From Curvularia sp. ZM96 (lineage: Eukaryota; Ascomycota; Dothideomycetes; Pleosporales; Pleosporaceae): 64,000 nucleotides of DNA. The notes beneath the pieces were generated by a model that was not told where the DNA came from, made no database searches, and saw nothing but the letters and a program-made list of their open reading frames with translations. Location: positions 1,798,001 through 1,862,000 of the forward strand of contig JAJGBQ010000007.1 of NCBI GenBank assembly GCA_022457065.1, written 5' to 3'. Below are positions 22,901-33,778 of this stretch, one piece after another; the stretch's first letter is position 1, and each line of letters starts with the position of its first letter. The translations under genes and the position numbers were made by a program.

Positions 22901-24295
22901 TGAAGCTAGGCTGATGCCCTGGGGCAATACTGAGACTTGCTCGACTGGACATGGGAGATACTGGTTGACTGGTTGGCCTTGCTTCATAGGGATTTGACGG
23001 GATTGGGTTAGTTTGATGGAGAGAGTTCGGTTCTTGAGTGGTTGGTTTTGTCGCTTTTGGATATTGTTGCTCGGAAACTGGATTTTGTGGGTGTTGTGTT
23101 GGCCGTCCAGTTTCGTAAGGCACGTGTGCAGCGTGATGATTGTACTCTGGTCCTGGTGGTGGCTGCCACTGGCTCGGGGGCTGAGCAGGCTGTGGGGGAG
23201 GTTTTGCTTGCTGGTCATAAGAAGTCTGCCCATAATGCTGTAGTGGTTGCTGGGAGAAACCATGCTGCTGCTGCTGCTGCTGTGATTGTGGTTGCCCTTG
23301 TGTATGCGTCTGTGGTGGGTACTGAGTATTTGCATGGTGTGCATAGTGATGGTATTGTTGTTGTTGGTTCTGTTGAGCCTGTCCTGTCTGCTGACCAGTG
23401 CGTGGAGGAAGAGGTGGTGGCTGCCCTGTTTGGTATGTAGGCTGTGTAGTTTGGTTTCCTTGTGTGTAAGAGTTTGGATCTACAGTTGGCCTCATATATG
23501 TGGACTGGTTCGACTCGCTCTGGAGTGGGGCATGTTGCCCTTGCTGCCATATCGGTGCATGTTGCAGAGGAGAATGGACACTATTTGCTGGAGTAGCGTT
23601 CGAGGCCATATACTCTTGTCCATGAACAGTGGGCGGGATATAGGCCGGTGGTTGCTCGTTTGGAATGTGATTTGCTTGGGCTTGAGGACCCACGGATGGA
23701 GTACTAGGGGTAGAGCCTGACTGAGTTGTGCCATACATCGAACTTGGTCTTCCTGAGTGTGGTAGTGGGGGAGGCACATAGGGGTATGTATGTTGTGGAG
23801 TGCTTTGGGTAAGATATCCTCCCTGCTGAGCTTGGGATGTGAAGCTCGTATTCTGCTGAGGTTGTTGGGACCAACTCTGCTGCTGCTGGACCGCTGCCGC
23901 CAATCCGTATGGTTTCGGCGGAGGAGGAGGAGGCACATCCTGTTGCTGAATATACGACTGCCGCTGTCCTCCTGGCATCATCCCATATGTGACCGGATTG
24001 TATCCTGCCATAGTTTGCGGCTGCGATTGATTCCACGGGTTCGGCGCTTGGGTTGGAGTGGGCGTAGGCGTATTCCACTGACTGTGCGCTTGAGGAGGAA
24101 CAGATTGGTATCCTTGTGGTGCTATGCGCGCATGCGTCAGCTCTTTTCGATGTGTTTTGGAGCTTCTGTCTGCATCCACATACCTCCGTAGCCTGGCGGT
24201 GGTGGTGGCACTGGTGAAGGCCCGCTCTGTTGGCCTGCGAAGCCCGCCGTATTCCCTGACTGCTGGTAGCCTGGAGCTTGTCCGTAGTTCTGCAT
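19932..24295 (-). CDS. large Gln/Pro-rich protein with C-terminal coiled coils, function unknown
   Basis: Exons 24184-24295 and 19932-24121 give 1433 residues; the 62-nt intron joins P-P-P-G-Y-G to A-P-Q-G-Y-Q-S. Residues 1-430 are Q-, P-, Y- and S-rich, with polyproline segments and a run of six Gln. Residues 430-650 are S/T/P-rich linker. Coiled coil follows at about 665-790 (E-L-K-A-K-D-E-I-I-D-Q-L-R). After another linker, residues about 1040-1433 are mostly helical, with conserved-looking segments such as L-L-L-P-R-Y-L-K-G-K and Y-K-K-T-E-I-Q-P-L-Y-A-A-G-K-I-S, and end in a basic coiled coil. The C-terminal half looks like a conserved fungal domain, but I cannot name it. Convergent with the oxygenase gene, 107 bases apart. 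Confidence 0.85.
23265..23282. repeat. (CTG)6 trinucleotide repeat coding for polyGln
   Basis: Six CTG units on the plus strand read as CAG on the coding minus strand and give a run of six Gln, within a region already rich in Gln. Such tracts vary in length readily between isolates. Confidence 0.85.
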
Positions 24296-24649
24296 CGCGC
24301 TGTCGCTACTGGAGCCGAGTTGTCCGACAAGCAGCTGAGGTGTCTGTGTATATTATTAGGTTCGCGACAAGTGTGGCACACAAAGGGGCGCACGGTGGGC
24401 ACTGGCAATGGATCACAAAGGCAGTGGAAAACGATGAGATGGCATTACTGAATCAGATAGATACAAGAGAGCGACAACGACAGGTTCCCAAATCTGTGCT
24501 CCGCATGCGTGAGGCGCAAGGCTGCGTGCTAGAGTCAAAGTATGCGGAAAGTGGCATGGTGTACAGCCACGGAACCCTGGGCGCGGGGTGCGTGGGTGCT
24601 TTCATCTTCAGCCTTTCCGCTTCGGGCGCCATTCCTCCAGCCACGACCC
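24296..24649. other. intergenic between tandem minus-strand genes
   Basis: These 354 bases separate the DUF3074 gene's stop codon from the start of the Gln-rich gene and should hold the latter's promoter and leader. A frame here (24453-24644 minus) continues the DUF3074 frame past its stop and is not coding. Confidence 0.55.
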
Positions 24650-25940
24650 TTAGCCACTCTTCTCGCGCCTCTGTTCAGCGATGTGTGCAAGCACATACTC
24701 TACGTCCTTTGCAACCGCCGTCAGTATTTCTTTCTCCTGGACGCTCTTCGGCGCAATGCGTGTCAGGCCCCCAGCCGTGCTCAGGGTCATCTATGTCGAG
24801 TCAGCGCTTTTTTTCCCTTGGCTTGTACATGGAGCCTACCATGTCCCAGCGATGATTATTCGAGTTGCTAGCAGCGGGTGTTGAGCTGCGCGATGCTGCC
24901 TCCAGCCGCTCTAGCGAGACATACTTACCCTCCGTCAGCTTCTTTCCTTGATGCGACCGTAGCGAATCACTAGGCTTGGAACTAGAATCCTCGCATCCCC
25001 GTAGAATCTGATAGCTTTTTGAAGATCCTGTTTTCTTGACGTGACTTCTTTGCTCTATAATGTTGTCGTTAAATGTCTCGTAGTCAAGAGGCAGCTGCAC
25101 CGTGGAGGATCGAGCGAGCTCAGAAGAGCTCTCGTTAGAGTTGGTTTGCGTAGTGACGACTAGCACGTGAAATACACGGTTCTGTAGAAAATCACGACCA
25201 GCAACCTTTGGCATCTCATGGAACATCTGGAAGACTGGCTTGCATGAGCAAAGTTCTCATCGCGACTTGAGTATGCGAAGAACCTATGATATTAATGACA
25301 AATTCAACTTACTCGACATTTCCACGTTATGGATTTTCTCTGCATGCTCGGATTGACCCAAAGCCTCGAGCAAGTCTGCTCGATCCCACGTCAGAAGCTC
25401 AACAGCGTCAAAAACACTAGGCGTATATACACATTCGTTACGACTGTGGTCTCGTGCAAGCAGATGTGCCAGTTCCGAGAACTTGACATGCGAATCGCTA
25501 TGGGTGGATGTCCTCGCTGGCCAGCGCTCTTTATTGATGGTGAGGATACGTTTCTTGACCGAGATAGGCACTGGAATTGCTTGACTGTGTCCCGTAGTTC
25601 CCAATGGAGGCATCATCACGTTTCCATCTTTGGGACTCCAAAATCCACATTCTCTGGCATTGTTGTCGAAATCAATTTGCTCGATTTCAGTAAAAAGCTG
25701 ATTGAAGAACTGGACCAAGCTTATCCGGTGGTCTGAAGCCGGGTTTTCGTACAAGGGATGAGGGGGCAGATCAAGTTTTTCTAGGCGCTTTAGATCTAGG
25801 TATCGATGGACTGGATGTGAGGCTGTGGCTTTGGCAGCGGTGGTGGGCGCGGGGCCTGCGCCAGTCCCCTCAGTAGGATTCTGCGGAGGCTGTGCGGGCT
25901 GGGATTGGACGGAATCCCCAGGCACACCGGTGTGTTCCAT
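24650..25940 (-). CDS. DUF3074 (START-like) domain protein
   Basis: Exons 25313-25940, 24840-25234 and 24650-24790 give 387 residues. The start region is P/Q/T/A-rich; the recognisable domain covers about residues 130-370. Features seen are W-S-P-K-D, the C-terminal block K-K-T-G-S-S-K-S-Y-Q-I-L-R-G, W-D-M then M-T-L-S-T-A-G-G, and a final helical segment V-A-K-D-V-E-Y-V-L-A-H-I. This matches fungal DUF3074, which is thought to adopt a START-like lipid-binding fold; its role is unknown. The first intron's acceptor is ambiguous: 25234 (giving S-I-F-Q-M-F-H-E-M-P) was preferred over 25255. The second intron is 49 nt and in phase 0. Tandem with the downstream Gln-rich gene. Confidence 0.8.
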
Positions 25941-28467
25941 GGTGGGACTCTGGGCAGTGGAGCGGAGGTCTTGGTAATGCAGGATGCTGCAACAGGTAAG
26001 GTATGTGTTATACTACAGTCGCCTTACAGCGTACAAGCTGTGGGCACGTCGTGACCGGTTTAGAACACCGCCACACGAAGGATCATGTGACACGAAGAGC
26101 AGGTATCGTGACTGTCAGTAGAGTCGAATCAGTCTAGCTCTTCCCAAATCTATCCCAGGTAAGCCTTTGACTCGTACACGGCTAGGAGGGCTAGTAGCTG
26201 TCGTGGATGCCGAAGGTGGTACGATAATTGTGTCTGAGCCAGCGGCAAGTGGGACGTATCTGCAAGGCCTATAGTGTGCTTGGACACCTGACGAAGAGTA
26301 GTGACTGTACGAAGTAGGTTTGAAGCCGCGGCGCTTGCGACAGGAGGCAGACTAGCGTATCCAGGAGCCGGAGATGCTTGTGATTGGCTGCTTTATCTGT
26401 GCGACGCCTGACAGCATACTGTTTTGAAGACACTAACACTAACGAGCGCATGCTAAATGTCGAAGCAGAAACGAAACTACGCCTCGGGAAATTCGATTCG
26501 AACGCCGGGGCTACAACGGCAACGGAGAGATGTACATACATAGTCTTGGAAGGATATGCACGGTGTTCATAGGGTGACCAGGGTTCAAGTGTAGATGACT
26601 GTACTCTAGATCACACGTTTTTTACCATTTATCATTTGTACTCGAAGTGTATTGCAAAAACAATGGAGCTTGTAGGGTCCAAGGGCCTGCCTGATTCGTT
26701 CCTAGTTCGTTAGCTTTCCACTCAGTGATCCCACGCACAAAAGTACCGAAGTGAAGCAACGGAATCGGCCAAGATGCCGCCCCTGGCTGGTTGCAGCATG
26801 GCTGTTTTCTTATGTAAAGAAGACGCCATTAGAGCGCATAAACCTAGGCTGTACCACATGGCTTAGGATGCTGGTAGCCGAGCAGGAGGCTGACGCTTCG
26901 CGCCAGTAGGCTCCGCGGAGGCCAGGGGACAACCAAACGTGTACAGGGTGGATCCTCACTGAAGCTCCACGAACGTTGCATGGTTTGCGAGCTCGTATCA
27001 CTCTTGCTGGTCGAACCCCTCGTTTGGAAGAATTTTGCGCCGCACGATTAGCCTGCAGTGGGTGTGCTGAGCCGTCGTCAAGTCAGTGACACAAGGACAT
27101 GACACTGCTCCACAAAGCCGGCGAGTATCCTAGTCCAGACCGCCCATGCGCAGGCTTGAGCGCAGCCAAATCCAACTTGACATGGGAAACATGGCCTTTT
27201 GCCATGTTGGGCCAGCTGCTAATGCGAGAATCAGCTGAGGGCGCTCACTTGGTGCTTGTGATGAGTGAAAGGGTCTGCATGCCGTCGATGACTTAGCGTC
27301 GTGTGCTCCGGAAGAAGGTGCTTCAGATGCATTCGTCTATTTGCACCCGCACGTGGGTGCGATCAACGTTGGAAATAATTCGATGCTTGGGTCTGAAAAG
27401 AGGGGCCGAGGAGGGTCTTGCTGTGCCGAAGGTTCTGGTGTGAGTGGGGGGAAGGGGAGGGGGGCTTCTCTAGCGACGGCCTTGATGGCGCATTGTCGAT
27501 CGCCACAACAGCATCGACGACGCCGACGAATGGTACTGGTTCCCGTCCACCACTGAGCCCAAAGACCCCCGCGGCTTCATACGACGCCCAGACACCTAAT
27601 CCCTGTCAACGATCTTAGATCGGCATGCCGAATCTCCCATGTTGGCCGGCCTTGCCAACATGTGAAATCCGCTCCATTTGCCATGCTATTTGCACGGCTG
27701 CAACATGCGCAAAATGCTCTCTCCATGCCTGCCAAGGTTGCGGCACCACCTGAACCGCCCATCGGAGATCCGCCTCGCATGGCACGCTTTTGCTGTGGCA
27801 AGACTAACGCATACATGTGTAAGCCAATCTATTGCTATTGACTCTCCTCATTTGTCACACCATGTCGCCTGCTCGCTTGCCACGAAAAGGCCCAGACCGT
27901 TTCTACACGGCTCCCATGTCTTGCTCGACCAATACACCGCTTTGTCGAAGCATTACGAGCCAAAACATTTACATTTCATATGTACAAACTCCGCACGCTC
28001 CTGCAGCTACGTATGGGCTAGCTGCGCGGCGTTTCCCTTTCGGTGGTATATTCCGTCAAATTCCAAACTCCTGGGGCACAACGAGCAGGCCCAAAATGAC
28101 TTGCCTTCAGGCGACTTTTCCTCCACATGTGCGTATTGTCTCTTGCTCTAAACTGGCCCATCGGTCCAGACCTTACCCTTTACGCGTGAGATACACCTTC
28201 CTTCCCCGGCATGCTTACTGAGTATCCGGAAAGCCAACTTGCTGCGTCTGGGGTATCTTCTTACAATATCAAATAACATAGGAAAACATAAAGCGTCTCC
28301 GCTAATGGTTGCTTGGTCCATGTGCGAGGCGCCGGAAATAACCCCCCGCTTTGCCGACTATGCGCGTCTGTTGTAATCGAGTGAATCATAGAGCGCCTGC
28401 TGGGCCAGGCAACGGAGAACCCAGTGTGTGTCGTGCGTTCCGTGTGGCGTGGTCACGGAATCAATAA
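25941..28467. other. 2.5-kb intergenic region, no gene seen
   Basis: Frames are short (longest 157 codons at 27678-28151 plus) and without domains. The left end is the promoter of the DUF3074 gene. The right end is the 3' region of the SAM/HMG gene. A TTCGAAT heptamer at 26490-26510 on the minus strand recalls a tRNA T loop, but the flanks do not pair. Confidence 0.5.
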
Positions 28468-30223
28468 TCAAGGGGATCCGGCATTGTCGGCTGTAACCTC
28501 ATCTGCCACTCTCGCTGCCAACTCTCCTGCTCTTACCAGGACCGCGAGTGGACCCTGTGTCCGATAGTCATTCGAATGGTGCGGGTAATGTGACGCCGCC
28601 ACATGGGCCATGGGTCGATCTAGTGGCGAGGGTGAGGGTCCTATGCTGGGGATAGGCTGAGGAAGCATGCGCATTGTCTTGCTAGGATCCGTGGGCAAGG
28701 CTTGTTCGGGGTAGCTCGGTGTAAGCATTCCTTGGCCACTATGACTGCTTTCGGAAGATAGAGTCGTGTCCTCATGGGTCAGAGGTGGAAGACGTGTCGT
28801 ATCTCGCACTGTCCTGCGAGAATGATAATCGGACGGCGCTTGACAATGCGATGGGTACGGATATGAAGGTGGTGGGGGTGTGGAGGAAGAGGAAGACTGA
28901 TGATGGTTGTGATCTTGGTTGAATGGAGGCTGTGAATATGGATGTGAATCGAACGGCACCCGCGGGTCCCGTATCGAGTTGTTCGCAGGCGGCTCAAAGA
29001 CGCCATCTCTTTGCATGACCGCGGAGCGTGGGGAGGCAGAAATCGGCGAGAATCGCTCGCCTGACCGAGGGGAATTGAAGCCAGAAAGCGAGCGGTTTGT
29101 CGGCGATGTAGGTTTCGAGGCATAAGTAGAGACTGAATGAAGACGTGAGAGGCTAGCAGACTGACTAGGATCCAACTTTTGCTGTGCTATCCCATTCACC
29201 TCTGGCTGCGTTAGACTTGATCTTCTGTTTGCTGCCTGTTCGTTCTGCTCGTTGCTGCCCGCTCGCGTTGAAGTGCTCGTTTCTGTGTCTAGTTTTGAGC
29301 GTTTGCCTTCTAGAAAGGTTACTATTCTGTAGTCTCGAGCATTGACCCAGAGTACACACCTTTTGTCGGCACCGAGTGTTTTGCTTTGAAGTCTTCCAGG
29401 TATTTCTGATAGGCTTCGTATTGCGGTGTTTTCTTATACTCGGCCAATTCTGCGTAATACCTTTCTTTGGCACCATTGGCTTGTCGTTCGCAGCCTTCGC
29501 GCTCTTCTGCTGGCAGGACTTGCCATCTCTCGCCAACTACTTTGGCAATCTCGGTGAAAGAAAGATCCTGTCCCTTCAGGGACTCTCTCACCTCTGTGCT
29601 GCATATTAGCCTTGATCTCAATGTGTCGAGGGCGGGAACTGGAACTCACGATTAGAAAAGATGACATAAGCAGAGGGAGGACGTTCAGGCGCATGTTCAT
29701 CGGGCTGTATCAAGTCAGAAGCGGCATCGTAATAGGATTCCAGAAAAGAGAGGAGAACAGACCTTTGGATGTCGTCGGTACTTGCGCTTAGCGCCTGTTG
29801 TCCCCGATGAAGGAGTGCCAGATTCGGCTTGCTTAGTCTTGCTTTCTGGGCCTGAGTCGTCACTTCGATACGAGCCTGTGGTGCTTCCTGCTCGGGGAAG
29901 GTTGATGGGAAGGGGCTTTTCGGATGACTGTCCGCGCGATTCGGCGATGGCCCGTTGGAGTTTCTACACAACGATCAGCAAACCATGGAAAGCGGAGTGC
30001 AGGCAGGGCCAACATACCCGTCGATGACCAAGTTTGACGTTGAGGGAGCTCCTATGCCTTTGTAAGCAAGGGTCTGCCGACGAGTAAGCGGACTGAGGGT
30101 AACGCACAGGTCGGATTCTGTGATGTCGAGCACCGTCTCCCAGGTGTCAAAGCCTTCGGCTGCGAATACTTGGTGGTACTGGGACAGTCCCAATCGCGCC
30201 AGACGATCTTTCAAGTCGCTCAT
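28468..30223 (-). CDS. SAM-domain plus HMG-box DNA-binding regulator
   Basis: Six exons: 30108-30223, 30018-30051, 29763-29963, 29650-29704, 29360-29593 and 28468-29321, giving 497 residues. Residues 4-65 are a SAM domain (L-A-R-L-G-L-S-Q-Y, then L-N-V-K-L-G-H-R-R then K-L-Q-R-A-I) rebuilt across two short introns. Residues about 110-210 are the HMG box: K-Y-R-R-H-P-K, P-D-E-H-A-P-E-R-P-P-S-A-Y-V-I-F-S-N, then V-R-E-S-L-K-G and I-A-K-V-V-G-E-R-W. The remainder is S/P/T-rich and probably disordered or activating. Sequence-neutral or specific DNA binding with self-association through SAM is inferred. The 34-nt second exon and 55-nt fourth exon are confirmed by domain continuity. The gene has an unusually long empty upstream region. 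Confidence 0.87.
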
Positions 30224-32856
30224 GTAGAAAGGCGTGGAATGCGATCGTGTGAATACGGTAGAGTGGCGATCGAGTCTGGGGGGTGAGGGCGCGACGGTTA
30301 GAAGGGTGGGTAAGGGTGCAGTATTAGTCGATTTTTTTTAGTGGTCGTGGTGGTTGTCGTGGTATGTGGATGGAGCGTGGCCGATAGAGGTCGGGTTATG
30401 GTATGGCAGGACTAGTGTACAGGGATGAAAAAGGAAATGCCCGCGTGTGCCTCTTGCGGCGTGATTGGTGCGGCAGCGGGGCGAGTGCGGCGGGTCGACT
30501 CGCAAGGCAAACGGAGGTTAGGGTCAAAGTGTTGCAGGGCGCAGCGGCGCAGAGAAGAGCAAGTGAAGGAGCAGCGATAGTCAACGACTATTGCGCATGC
30601 CTAAGAGGAGGGTGGAGCGCCAACGTTGGTTTGGGGTAGGTGGGTCCCGGACCGATGCAGCAGAAATTCTGTAATTATGTGGTGATGGCGGCAGGTCGAG
30701 TCTCGGCTACTGTCGTCAGGGAGGGGAGCGGACGCAGCCTAGTATAGGCACGGCCAGAACAGCGGCCGACGAGAGTCAGTAAACGGCCGGGGCTCATTTG
30801 GCGCGTCCAGAGCCTGCTTGGTTCTGCGACGCGAACCACAGACACAGAGGGTCCAGGTTGCGGTGAGCGTGGGCAGCTCCGGGAGAGGGCGGTGCAAGGC
30901 CCAATGGAGCGGGACAGGACTAGCAGAGCAGAGCAGGCGCACTCATGAAGGGCAATTGGCGTGTAGCGGGTAGGGCGATGGGGTTGCAGGCGCGGCGGCG
31001 GGCGGGTGGTGATGGCGGTGGTGAGCACGAGGCGGCGTGGTGGTGTCGTGGGTGGCAGGCGGGCTGGCGATGATGGTCGTGGTCGTGGTGGTCGTGGTAG
31101 GGGCAGCAGCGGCAGCAGGCGACATGGAGAGAGGTAGGAGGGCAGAAAAAATGGAGCGGAAGGGAAGGGCTGCTGCCAGGGCCGCGATAGGGCAGCTGGT
31201 CGAGATCACAGCAGGCGATCGGCGGCCTTGACAGGAGTGGGAGCGCGGAGCGGCGACAGGGGAGGGCAGAGGCAGCGAGGCCACGAGTGACTTCTGCGCG
31301 TTTCCAAGCCAGGCGGGCAGCACGGGGAGCGCGCTGCTTGCGGCATATCTTTTGCGCCTATGACGTGGGCTGGGAGCCTGCAGCGCGTAGAGCTGACGCT
31401 GCAAAGGGTACAAAACATGGCAGCCCAGAACACCACGAAGCGCCGATGCATTGGAATAGGCCCGGTTCGCGGGAGGCCGGCATCATCGCATCCAGCCCAT
31501 CCATCCCCTCGCTGCAATGCGCCCTCCCTGCTCGACACGGCCATGGACATGGACAGGAAGCATGCAATCGCTGTCGTTCTCGCCCTCGCCCCCAGCGTGA
31601 CGTCGAGCTGCCATGTCCAGACGCACCCGACTGCCGCTTCGTCATGTTGCAGCGCTCAATCGGCATCGACCACCCCCAGCCGCGATCCTGTGCCGGCCAT
31701 GCTGATTTGCCAGCCGTCGGCAGCATCGTCGCTCTGGCGAGCGGAGCTTGAGACGACATGGCCTGTCTGCCTTTTCCCTCCCAAGCTAAGCCACCACAGG
31801 CACCATTCGATCTGCGATGCGACGCAGCAACCCTTGACGGGAACTCTGGTAGCGGGGGAGACGAGCAGATCCAGCGGCCTGACCCCCGGCTTGCATCGCC
31901 GATGGCCAACAGCCCTCCTCAGACCACTGCCTTTGGGCCTTGAGAACACCATGGGCATGCTGGTGCCTCGCCGTCATCCGTCATGTCATGGCTCTTGTTG
32001 CACCGTTGCAGCTAGCCGGGTCGACGATCAACGCCCGTGGCCAGGGGCGGAGAGGAGCTCTCGGCAACCAGCTCCGCTCTCCTACAGTACTGTACCTGTG
32101 CACCGCACCGTGGCATGACGGGCCTATCGTTCAATTCGCCAGCCTGGCCAGCACCAGCACGCTCGCAGGCAAGGCGGGGCGGAACGTGTCTGGCTTGCCT
32201 GTATTCGGTGCTAAGGCACCCTCCCAACGTCACGCAGCGACATGAACCCACGCACCCAACTGTCATAAGTCGAATTGCTTGCATAATGCTTGCACAGTAG
32301 CGGCCCATGGCAGGCCAAAACCGGGCCTGGGCGTCGTGTCATGCTCGTGCTGGGACCCTGACCGATGTCATCAGCCACGCCTTGGATCTGCTCCACAGTG
32401 GACATCGCAGCCATCGGCTACGGGAGCGTGTGGTACCACCGGTGCCTTGCATATGGGAGTCTTGCGCGACGTGTAGTTGCTGGTGCCGTCACTCCGTCAC
32501 TTCCTGTACTGATAATGGTGGTGGTGGAGGAGGAGGAAGAGGAAACGACAATGGTCACGTGTCGTTTCAAGGACAGATTCCGATCAATCTTGCATACATC
32601 TATGCATTGCTCCCAACACACGCCATGAAATGCACTACTCTCCTACGGGCCCTCCATGGCTTGACTTTGAAATCTGGCGGCAGTTGACTCCGGGCCAGTG
32701 ACACCAGTCGGCAATGGTCGCCGTACATGGTAGGTCCCGCCTTGAGGGAAGCACATAAATAGAAGAGACCGCAATGGAGCCGTTCACCATCATGTGCGCG
32801 GTAAAAGTGGGCAGCAGATCATGCACTGCTCTTCCAAGCCGTTATCCTCCATGGCA
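30224..32856. other. 2.6-kb intergenic region upstream of the HMG gene
   Basis: GC-rich, with overlapping frames on both strands (largest 31360-32118 plus, 252 codons) that show no domain and are not called. It includes a GTGGTG/CGTGGT-rich stretch at 31035-31130 and GGTGGTGGAGGAGG-like runs near 32517-32540. It should contain the promoter, and perhaps a long leader, of the SAM/HMG gene and the 3' region of LSm5. Confidence 0.5.
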
Positions 32857-33370
32857 CTACTCGTTCTCTAGTACCGTCTGGCCATCTCCTCCGGGAACCA
32901 TCTACAACGATTAGCATGGGTCCATCCTAGTTAGACTTGTTTCGTACCATGCAGATGTTATTGCCGTTGAGCAGAATCTTGGGCAGCTGGACATTTCCTT
33001 CTGCTGGGTCACTGGCAGTCGAAATTAGCTCAAGGCCATGGTACGCAGACGACTGAGAGCAGCCACGCACATCTCTGTCACGTTCTCCAGGACCATGTCT
33101 GTGCCATGTTAGAAGCGCCTGAAACCTCATCTGCGGCTTACTCACTGACGTAGTCATCGAATCCAACAAGCTTTCCTGTGAATTCTGATTCTCGTCAGTC
33201 TTTGATTTTTTCTGGCACTCAATCCGTTGCAGTCACACCTTTCCCGCCGTTCATAATAACCCAGATCTGCGAACCGACACATTTGTCGATGAGTTCTTCA
33301 ACAGTTAGTGATCAGCACATAACCCGTGTGGTATTGTTTTACCTAGGGGCAGAAGGTTCTCGAGCGACAT
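32857..33370 (-). CDS. LSM5: U6 snRNA-associated Sm-like protein LSm5
   Basis: Six small exons: 33343-33370, 33239-33295, 33146-33184, 33071-33098, 32948-33011 and 32857-32901. Each junction keeps phase and gives 86 residues, the normal LSm5 size. Sm1 motif: L-I-D-K-C-V-G-S-Q-I-W-V-I-M, then G-K-L-V-G-F-D-D-Y-V-N-M-V-L-E-N-V-T. Sm2 motif: L-P-K-I-L-L-N-G-N-N-I-C-M-M-V-P. L-L-N-G-N-N-I at the RNA-binding loop is characteristic of LSm5. The protein is a ring member of Lsm1-7 (cytoplasmic mRNA decapping) and Lsm2-8 (nuclear U6 snRNP). Introns are 46-59 nt and make up half the gene. Divergent from the exonuclease gene. Confidence 0.93.
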
Positions 33371-33778
33371 GGTGGCGTTGTTCAGTGCGGGTTGGTTGTG
33401 TGGTGTAGTGGTGATTGGGTTGGATATCTTGGCGGAGAGACACAAAGAGGCGACGCGCTAGCCAACCAACACCCGCGAACAGGGACCCCGTCGCTCCAGC
33501 AGGCAACAGACGTGTTTTCTCCCCAGTGCCTTGAGCCACGCTATCGAATGCAAAACATTGGTGCCTAGCGAGAGCACTACCATGGAGTGCCATGTTCCTC
33601 AGACGACGCGCCTCTTTGCTGAGCGCGTCACGCACATCTCGGCCTGGCTGCGATGAAGTCGCACCGAGCATCTCGCAGAGAGTAGACAATCATACACAGC
33701 AGTGCGGACCAGCGCTCAACTGGACATGGCCCAAAGCTAACTCACAACAGCCATTCGCAACACCAAAGACTGCTTCAC
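33371..33778. promoter_or_regulatory. shared divergent promoter, LSM5 / WRN-like exonuclease
   Basis: These 408 bases lie between two outward-pointing starts. No distinctive element beyond short C/A-rich leader stretches was seen. Confidence 0.55.

Noticed and set aside
26485..26520. tRNA-like T-loop on the minus strand (TTCGAAT)
   Set aside because: The flanking five bases on each side do not pair and no D-arm or acceptor stem was found around it.
31360..32118. 252-codon plus-strand frame
   Set aside because: Composition of random GC-rich sequence, overlapping frames on both strands, no motif.
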